Source: Nanobdellota archaeon (lineage in GTDB: Archaea; Nanobdellota; Nanobdellia; SCGC-AAA011-G17; GW2011-AR17). From it: a stretch of DNA of 10,697 nt. The stretch's first letter is position 1; the number at the start of each line of letters is the position of its first letter. The notes under the pieces were generated by a model. That model had not been told where the DNA came from. It did no database searches and saw only the letters and a list, made by a program, of their open reading frames with translations. The position numbers were made by a program, and so were the translations under genes. The DNA is taken from NCBI GenBank assembly GCA_030018575.1, contig JASEIA010000053.1, positions 1 through 10,697 on the forward strand, given 5' to 3'. Shown piece by piece: positions 7,014 through 10,697 of the stretch.

Positions 7014-7360
7014 TGAGCATAGCGGAAAGAATGGCAGAGGAAGCTGCGCAGAAAGCAGCTGATGAGATTTCAAGAGTAAAGCTGCCGAGGGGAAGGGAAG
7101 TAATAGGCATTCTGGAGGCTCGTTTAGGCGGAAGCAGGATGAAAGTGAGATGCTTTGACAACAAGACAAGAATATGCAGGATTCCCGGAAGGCTGAAGAA
7201 AAGGCTTTGGGTTCGTGATGGGGACACAGTGCTTGTTGAGCCGTGGCAGCTTGGCGGCGATGAGAAGGGAGATGTTGTTTATGTTTACACAAGGAACCAG
7301 GTTGGTTGGCTGAAGAGAAGAGGGCTTGTAAAGGAAGTGCAGGCTGCCGAGGAATTCTGA
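7013..7360 (+). CDS. eif1a: Translation initiation factor aIF1A
   Basis: This S1-like OB-fold factor binds the A site of the small subunit during initiation and helps scanning and subunit joining. The 115 residues show the family core: PRGREVIGILEARLGGSRMK, VRCFDNKTRICRIPGRLKKR, LWVRDGDTVLVEPWQL, DEKGDVVYVYTRNQVGWLKR. The N-terminal segment before the OB domain (MSIAERMAEEAAQKAADE) is helical and charged. The ATG at 7013 is chosen because it lies 27 bases from a TATA box and would head a leaderless mRNA; TTG 6995 falls inside the promoter. The internal ATG at 7031 is a less likely alternative. It stands alone between nrdJ and a gene-free stretch. Confidence 0.95.
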   Translation: MSIAERMAEEAAQKAADEISRVKLPRGREVIGILEARLGGSRMKVRCFDNKTRICRIPGRLKKRLWVRDGDTVLVEPWQLGGDEKGDVVYVYTRNQVGWLKRRGLVKEVQAAEEF

Positions 7361-7447
7361 GCAGAGCGTTGGCGGCGCTTGCTGGCAAAGCATTTGGGAA
7401 GGATGGAAATTTTTCATAGGGATTAAAAAAAGGGTTATGCTTCAAAA

Positions 7448-7565
7448 GGAGGGATTGATTTGTGGGTAAGGGTGCAACCCTCGAACCTGTTAATGCCTGT
7501 TCAACGACCTGAGGGCATCAGCCCGAAAATGCAATGGGGCACGGCTGAAAGGGGTGAGTTTTTTT
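7448..7565 (+). ncRNA. Candidate structured RNA with terminal T-run
   Basis: Three stems are seen. AGGGT (7469-7473) and ACCCT (7477-7481) enclose GCA. CTG plus ATGCC (7487-7489, 7493-7497) pair with GGCAT plus CAG (7514-7521), leaving a one-sided TTA bulge. CAGCC (7519-7523) pairs with GGCTG (7543-7547), competing with the outer CAG of the second stem. The region is followed by seven T (7559-7565), a plausible archaeal end. AT-rich sequence near 7422-7430 could serve as a weak promoter. No known RNA family was recognised. The alternative is a tiny coding gene starting at 7460. Confidence 0.3.
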
Positions 7566-7597
7566 CGGCGTTAAGAAATTTAAATCTCCAAAATTAG
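7460..7597 (+). CDS. Possible 45-residue small protein, unrecognised
   Basis: A TTG at 7460 lies 6 bases after GGAGGG (7448-7453), a strong ribosome-site match, and opens a frame of 45 codons ending at TAG 7595-7597. An internal ATG at 7493 gives 34 residues. A second frame starting GTG at 7462, 8 bases after the same site, codes only 16 residues before TGA 7510. The 45-residue product has no recognised motif and passes through the T7 run as a Phe-Phe pair. The strong ribosome site is the only real support; the same DNA may instead be an RNA element. Confidence 0.2.
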   Translation: MWVRVQPSNLLMPVQRPEGISPKMQWGTAERGEFFSALRNLNLQN

Positions 7598-7621
7598 GTG
7601 GGGGACGGAAAAAGCTTTTTG

Positions 7622-7649
7622 CTTCTTTTTCCTAAAAAGAAGATTTTTT
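7622..7649 (+). terminator. Hairpin plus T-run between the convergent genes
   Basis: CTTCTTTTT (7622-7630) and AAAAAGAAG (7634-7642) form a perfect 9-bp stem with loop CCT, followed by six T (7644-7649) on the plus strand. On the minus strand the same stem is followed by CAAAAAGC and then five T, so it may stop the ATPase transcript too. It fits a shared barrier between the aIF1A side and the ATPase. Confidence 0.5.
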
Positions 7650-7673
7650 AGATGTGGGCAGTAGTTAGTCTAT

Positions 7674-10310
7674 TTAGTGTTCAAAATTAAAGAACTCCTT
7701 TTTATTATTGACATACTTCAAGATATCAAAAATAATAATCAATAACAACGAGAAAGATATTCCTATAATGAATCCGTCTAATACCAGCGGAACTGTTTCA
7801 AACAGTTTATTTAGTGGCGTATAAATAATTGCAAAGGTGGCTATCAAACTTATTGCTGAAGCATAAAATAAATAAGGATTAACAAATAAACTCCTATTCA
7901 AAACGCCTTTTCTAAATGACCTAAAACTAAAAGCAGATACGATTTCTAAGAAAATTAAAGTCATTAATGCAACTGTTCTGGAGTATTCTGCGCTTTTGCC
8001 AAGAATATTGAAGCTCATTAAATAACTTAAAAGGACAAAACTCATCATTAGAGTTCCATTAAATACCAATAATCCGATTAGTTTTTTATCTAATATCTCT
8101 GAATTTTTTCTCGGTTTGTCTAACATAACATCTTTAGACGAAGGATTAACCGCAAGAGTTATTGCAGGAAGATTATCTGTAACTAAATTCATGAAAAGTA
8201 TTTGCAATGCCAATAGAAGAGGAACTTGCCAACCCAGTAATGGAGAAAGCAATACCCCCAGAAATAATATAGAAAGCTCTGCAAAATTGCATGAAAGTTG
8301 ATAAGTCGCAAATTTTCGAATATTCTTGAATATTGTTCTTCCTTCGCTGACTGCTAAGACTATTGTGCTAAAATGGTCGTCTTTGAGTGTCAGATCTGCA
8401 ACAGAACGGGACACATCTGTTCCATTCTTTCCCATCGCTACTCCTATATGAGATTCTTTTAATGCAGGTGCATCATTCACTCCATCTCCTGTCATCATAA
8501 CAATCTCTCCATTAGATTTTAAAGCCCGGATAATCCTTAGCTTATGCTCTGGCTTTACTCTAGCAAATATAGAAATTGAACTGATTATTCTGGGGAGTTC
8601 TTCATCAGTTATATTATCCAATTCCTGCCCAAGCAATACCTTTCCGTTTAACCCAATTTGTTTAGCAATAGATAAAGCGGTTTCTTTATTGTCTCCAGTA
8701 ATCATCTTAACAGTTATTCCTGCACTCATGCACTGTCTGATAGATTCTTCAACTTCATCTCGCGGAGGATCTTCCATTCCAACCAATCCGATAAAAATTA
8801 AATCCTCTTCGAAATGGCCCTTAGAAAACGAATTTACTTTTTTATAAGCAAAAGCCAGTGTTCTAAAAGAATCTTTAGCCATAAACTCATTGGCTGCAAA
8901 AATTGCAATTTTATCTTTTTCAGTTAATCTTACAATCTTGCCTTTTTTCTGCATGTACTTGCAATGTCTAATAAGATATTCAGTAGCGCCTTTTGAATAA
9001 ACTATATTTTCGCTTTTAATTTTACACAGCACAGACATCATCTTTCTATCCGAATTAAATGGCATCTCCTGAACTCTTTTATACATTATATCCTCTTTGT
9101 ATAGCCCTGCTTTTGCTGCTAAAACAAGAAGGGCAGATTCTGTTGGAGACCCACTGGCTTTTAACTCATTATCTTCGCCTGTTCTTTCTATTCTTGCATC
9201 GTTGCATAATACGGCATTATTAAATAAAACATCATAGAATGGCTCTTTTCGGATATCGATTTTTTTATTTTTATAGATGAATTCTCCATTGGCTTCGTAT
9301 CCTGCTCCAGATACATTATAGAAATCATTTCCGGCAAATATCTTTTTAACAGTCATCTCTCCTTTTGTAATTGTGCCTGTTTTGTCAGAGCAGATTACAG
9401 TGGTTTCTCCCAAAGTCTCGATAATAGACATCCTGTTGACTATTGCGTTCAGCTTCGCCATGCTATATGCTCCGGACGAAAGTGCAGTTATAAGAACTAC
9501 TGGAAATCCTTCTGGGAAAGCTGAAACTGATAAAGCAATAACCAGTATTAATATACTAATAATTACTTCATTATTAATTGCCTCTGCCCTGAATAATATA
9601 ATTATTCCAGTCAAAACTGAGATTATTATAGCTAAAGTTGCCATGTATTTAGCAATATTATTTACTTTTCTTTGAAGAGGCAATTCCTTTTCTGTAGTTG
9701 ATATAAGTCCTGCAATTTCCCCAAATTTAGTATTCATCCCTGTATGAATTACCTTTGCAATTGCTCTGCCATTAACAATATAGGTCCCCATAAAAACAAG
9801 ATTTTCATCAGAATATTTCTCTTCATTGCCTGCTATTTTCTTAATCTCTCTTGATTCTCCTGTCAAAACCGATTCATTTACTCTAAGCTCTTTTTCTTCA
9901 AGAAGTATACAATCTGCAGGGATTTTCTCCCCGTTTCTTAAAACCAAAATATCTCCGGGAACGAGATGGTTTGACTCAACTTCTTGCTCTTTTCCATCCC
10001 TTATTGCTATAGAAACAGGCATAAGCATACTTTTTAGAGCGCTAATAGCTTTCTCTGAACGATACTCCTGAACAAAACCTACAGCTATCACCATAGCAAT
10101 AATTGCTAAGATAGTATAAGCGGTAACGGATTTACCTACAAAAAAAGAGATAAGCATAGCAACAACCAGCAAATAAATGAGAAAATTGCTTTTTATCTGC
10201 CTTAAAAGAATTTTTAGAGGTGTAACTTTAGAAATATCTTTAATTTCATTTAATCCATACTGCTCTAGCTTTTTTTCAGCTTCTTTTTTTGTTAAACCTC
10301 TTTCTTCCAT
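7674..10310 (-). CDS. P-type Ca2+-transporting ATPase (P2 type)
   Basis: The 878-residue membrane pump exports Ca2+ using ATP. It has the N-terminal P-type cation domain (GLTKKEAEKKLEQYGLNE), TGES (150-153) in the actuator domain, phosphorylation site DKTGT with D309, KGATE (440-444), DPPR (514-517), MITGD (536-540) and TGDGVNDAP (607-615). Ten membrane segments fit the SERCA layout. The residues matching both SERCA calcium sites are present: E267 in PEGFP (M4), N675 and E678 (M5), N708, T711 and D712 in NLVTDNLPA (M6), and E789 (M8). Calcium is therefore well supported, though Mn2+ or a related ion cannot be excluded. It is transcribed towards aIF1A from its own promoter. Its DNA is clearly AT-richer than the left genes, which suggests a different origin. 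Confidence 0.93.
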   Translation of the reverse strand: MEERGLTKKEAEKKLEQYGLNEIKDISKVTPLKILLRQIKSNFLIYLLVVAMLISFFVGKSVTAYTILAIIAMVIAVGFVQEYRSEKAISALKSMLMPVSIAIRDGKEQEVESNHLVPGDILVLRNGEKIPADCILLEEKELRVNESVLTGESREIKKIAGNEEKYSDENLVFMGTYIVNGRAIAKVIHTGMNTKFGEIAGLISTTEKELPLQRKVNNIAKYMATLAIIISVLTGIIILFRAEAINNEVIISILILVIALSVSAFPEGFPVVLITALSSGAYSMAKLNAIVNRMSIIETLGETTVICSDKTGTITKGEMTVKKIFAGNDFYNVSGAGYEANGEFIYKNKKIDIRKEPFYDVLFNNAVLCNDARIERTGEDNELKASGSPTESALLVLAAKAGLYKEDIMYKRVQEMPFNSDRKMMSVLCKIKSENIVYSKGATEYLIRHCKYMQKKGKIVRLTEKDKIAIFAANEFMAKDSFRTLAFAYKKVNSFSKGHFEEDLIFIGLVGMEDPPRDEVEESIRQCMSAGITVKMITGDNKETALSIAKQIGLNGKVLLGQELDNITDEELPRIISSISIFARVKPEHKLRIIRALKSNGEIVMMTGDGVNDAPALKESHIGVAMGKNGTDVSRSVADLTLKDDHFSTIVLAVSEGRTIFKNIRKFATYQLSCNFAELSILFLGVLLSPLLGWQVPLLLALQILFMNLVTDNLPAITLAVNPSSKDVMLDKPRKNSEILDKKLIGLLVFNGTLMMSFVLLSYLMSFNILGKSAEYSRTVALMTLIFLEIVSAFSFRSFRKGVLNRSLFVNPYLFYASAISLIATFAIIYTPLNKLFETVPLVLDGFIIGISFSLLLIIIFDILKYVNNKKEFFNFEH

Positions 10311-10342
10311 AGTAATTTATATTATAACATAGTAATTTAATG

Positions 10343-10350
10343 TATATAAA
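10343..10350 (-). promoter_or_regulatory. TATA box of the Ca2+ ATPase gene
   Basis: On the minus strand this reads TTTATATA and is centred 37 bases before the ATG (10308-10310), predicting transcription start near 10320 and a leader of about 10 bases. No Shine-Dalgarno sequence is seen, so initiation may be leaderless-like. Confidence 0.5.
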
Positions 10351-10357
10351 GTATATG

Positions 10358-10391
10358 AAAAAATAGGGCTTCGGGTTTTCACCCGAAAGCC
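10358..10391 (-). terminator. Intrinsic-type terminator on the minus strand, upstream of the ATPase promoter
   Basis: Read on the minus strand, GGCTTTCGGGT and ACCCGAAGCC form a 10-bp stem with one bulged base and a GAAA loop, followed by CTA and six T. It would stop leftward transcription entering from beyond 10400, just before the ATPase promoter. Its presence implies, or once implied, a leftward transcript from the right. Confidence 0.55.
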
Positions 10392-10405
10392 TTTGTTGTT
10401 TGATC

Positions 10406-10472
10406 CGACGAGCCGAAGGCGAGGAGAGCGCAGCGGGGCTGACTGAGGCGAAGCCGAAGGAGGAGTCGCCCA
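10406..10472. repeat. GC-rich repeat block 1 at the right end
   Basis: Purine-rich GC DNA built from GCCGAAGG, GGCGAGGAG and GGCGAAGCC-type words. GGC-GAA-GCC (10447-10455) is a small 3-base-loop hairpin. The 11-mer GGCGAAGCCGA at 10447-10457 recurs at 10684-10694. It interrupts a leftward open frame that begins at 10544. Confidence 0.6.
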
Positions 10473-10544
10473 TGACTTTATCCTGATTTGAATTGCTTTT
10501 CTTCCTTCGCCTTGCTTTACTTGCTGAAATTGCTGTTTTTCCAT
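10472..10544 (-). pseudogene. Possible N-terminal remnant of a small gene
   Basis: An ATG at 10542-10544 opens a leftward frame whose first 25 residues (MEKQQFQQVKQGEGRKAIQI, then RIKSW) look like ordinary charged protein. After about 10470 the frame continues only through repeat DNA and the terminator to a stop at about 10317. No product is recognised. It may be a gene cut by the repeat, or a chance frame. Confidence 0.18.
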
Positions 10545-10568
10545 TCAGTTTTACGGATTTGGGCGATT

Positions 10569-10590
10569 GTAACTAACGACTGTTAGTTAC
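10569..10590. repeat. Perfect 22-base inverted repeat
   Basis: GTAACTAAC (10569-10577) and GTTAGTTAC (10582-10590) are perfect complements around GACT. It lies 25 bases upstream of the possible leftward ATG at 10544 and next to repeat block 2. It could be an operator, or the edge of a mobile or repeat unit. No function can be assigned. Confidence 0.6.
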
Positions 10591-10697
10591 CCGCCCCCCG
10601 AGCGAAGCCGAGGCGGAGCGAAGCGGAGCCATCTGGCGAGCTCAGGGCTGGGCGGCACCGATGTAGCGAGGCGGAGCCGAAAAGGCGAAGCCGAGCG
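10591..10697. repeat. GC-rich repeat block 2, running off the right edge
   Basis: Repeated words include GAGCGAAGC (10600-10608 and 10617-10625) and GCGGAGC (four-fold purine pattern), with GGC-GAA-GCC at 10684-10692. It shares CGAGCGAAGC and AGCCGAGGCG with 102-122 at the left edge, in the same orientation. The window ends inside the block. Together with 10311-10568 this gives almost 390 bases without a convincing gene. Confidence 0.6.

Larger units (their letters stand above)
7361..7673. other. Intergenic stretch between convergent genes, structured
   Basis: This 313-base gap lies between the 3' ends of aIF1A and the ATPase. From 7361 to 7436 I see nothing beyond short T and A runs. From about 7440 to 7565 there are three hairpins and a T7 run, described separately. 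From 7598 to 7650 there are AT-rich palindromes: a perfect 12-base AAAAAGCTTTTT (7609-7620) and a 9-bp hairpin. No tRNA or rRNA is present. Confidence 0.7.

Noticed and set aside
7462..7480. GGTAAGGGTG resembles a conserved part of RNase P RNA
   Set aside because: The other universal parts (such as GAGGAAAGTCC and the following GGTAAGAGC) are absent, and the region is far too short.
7478..7500. Minus-strand GGTTCGAGGG looks like a tRNA T-loop
   Set aside because: The flanking bases do not form a T-stem and no acceptor or anticodon arms can be drawn.
7470..7525. Likeness to a TPP riboswitch (GAACCTG followed by AATGCC)
   Set aside because: The spacing between the two words is wrong, the CUGAGA core is missing, and no gene lies downstream on that strand.
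8116..10071. Plus-strand open frames opposite the ATPase (8116-8301, 9373-9675, 9826-10071)
   Set aside because: They are antisense shadows of a clearly real P-type ATPase and show no motifs of their own.
1..10697. Circular replicon with overlapping ends
   Set aside because: The two ends share repeat words but not a continuous overlap.
1..10697. CRISPR array
   Set aside because: No regularly spaced direct repeats with unique spacers are seen; the GC-rich repeats are irregular and self-complementary.

Overview
The window is archaeal DNA. The leftward five-gene block encodes an MCM helicase, an RPA-family OB-fold protein, aIF2-beta, a DUF424 protein and a short NMD3-like protein, and further right lies aIF1A; these are archaeal information-processing genes. 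Promoters carry archaeal TATA boxes (TTTATAAA, TTATAAAT), and two of them sit 26-27 bases from an ATG, the geometry of leaderless mRNAs. A class II (B12-dependent) ribonucleotide reductase and a short NMD3 without zinc fingers would fit a DPANN-type lineage such as Woesearchaeota or Pacearchaeota. That placement is an inference from gene style, not something shown by a marker gene. The odd length and the repeat-rich edges suggest a whole short contig that ends in repeats.

Layout. 1-303: the 3' end of an unrecognised gene that carries an in-frame GC-rich repeat, followed by a U-rich terminator. 475-3115: mcm and an RPA-family gene one base apart. 3152-4278: aIF2-beta, DUF424 and NMD3-like, closely spaced behind their own promoter. 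4436-6949: class II ribonucleotide reductase with its own promoter and Shine-Dalgarno site. 7013-7360: aIF1A behind a leaderless-type promoter. 7361-7673: an intergenic stretch with hairpins, a tiny possible ORF and T-runs. 7674-10310, minus strand: a P-type Ca2+ ATPase in visibly AT-richer sequence. 10311-10697: the ATPase promoter, an intrinsic-type terminator, GC-rich repeats and a perfect 22-base dyad.

How the genes work together. MCM unwinds DNA, the RPA-family protein probably handles single-stranded DNA, and the reductase supplies dNTPs, so the left and centre form a DNA-synthesis set. aIF2-beta, aIF1A and the NMD3-like protein belong to translation initiation and the ribosome. The ATPase is unrelated in function, strand and composition and looks like a separately acquired or separately evolving unit.

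No clearly new multi-gene system is visible. The most unexplained items are the trinucleotide-loop hairpin repeats at both ends (one inside a reading frame), the structured 7440-7650 intergenic element, the shared C-terminal winged helix of MCM and its neighbour, and the zinc-finger-less NMD3.
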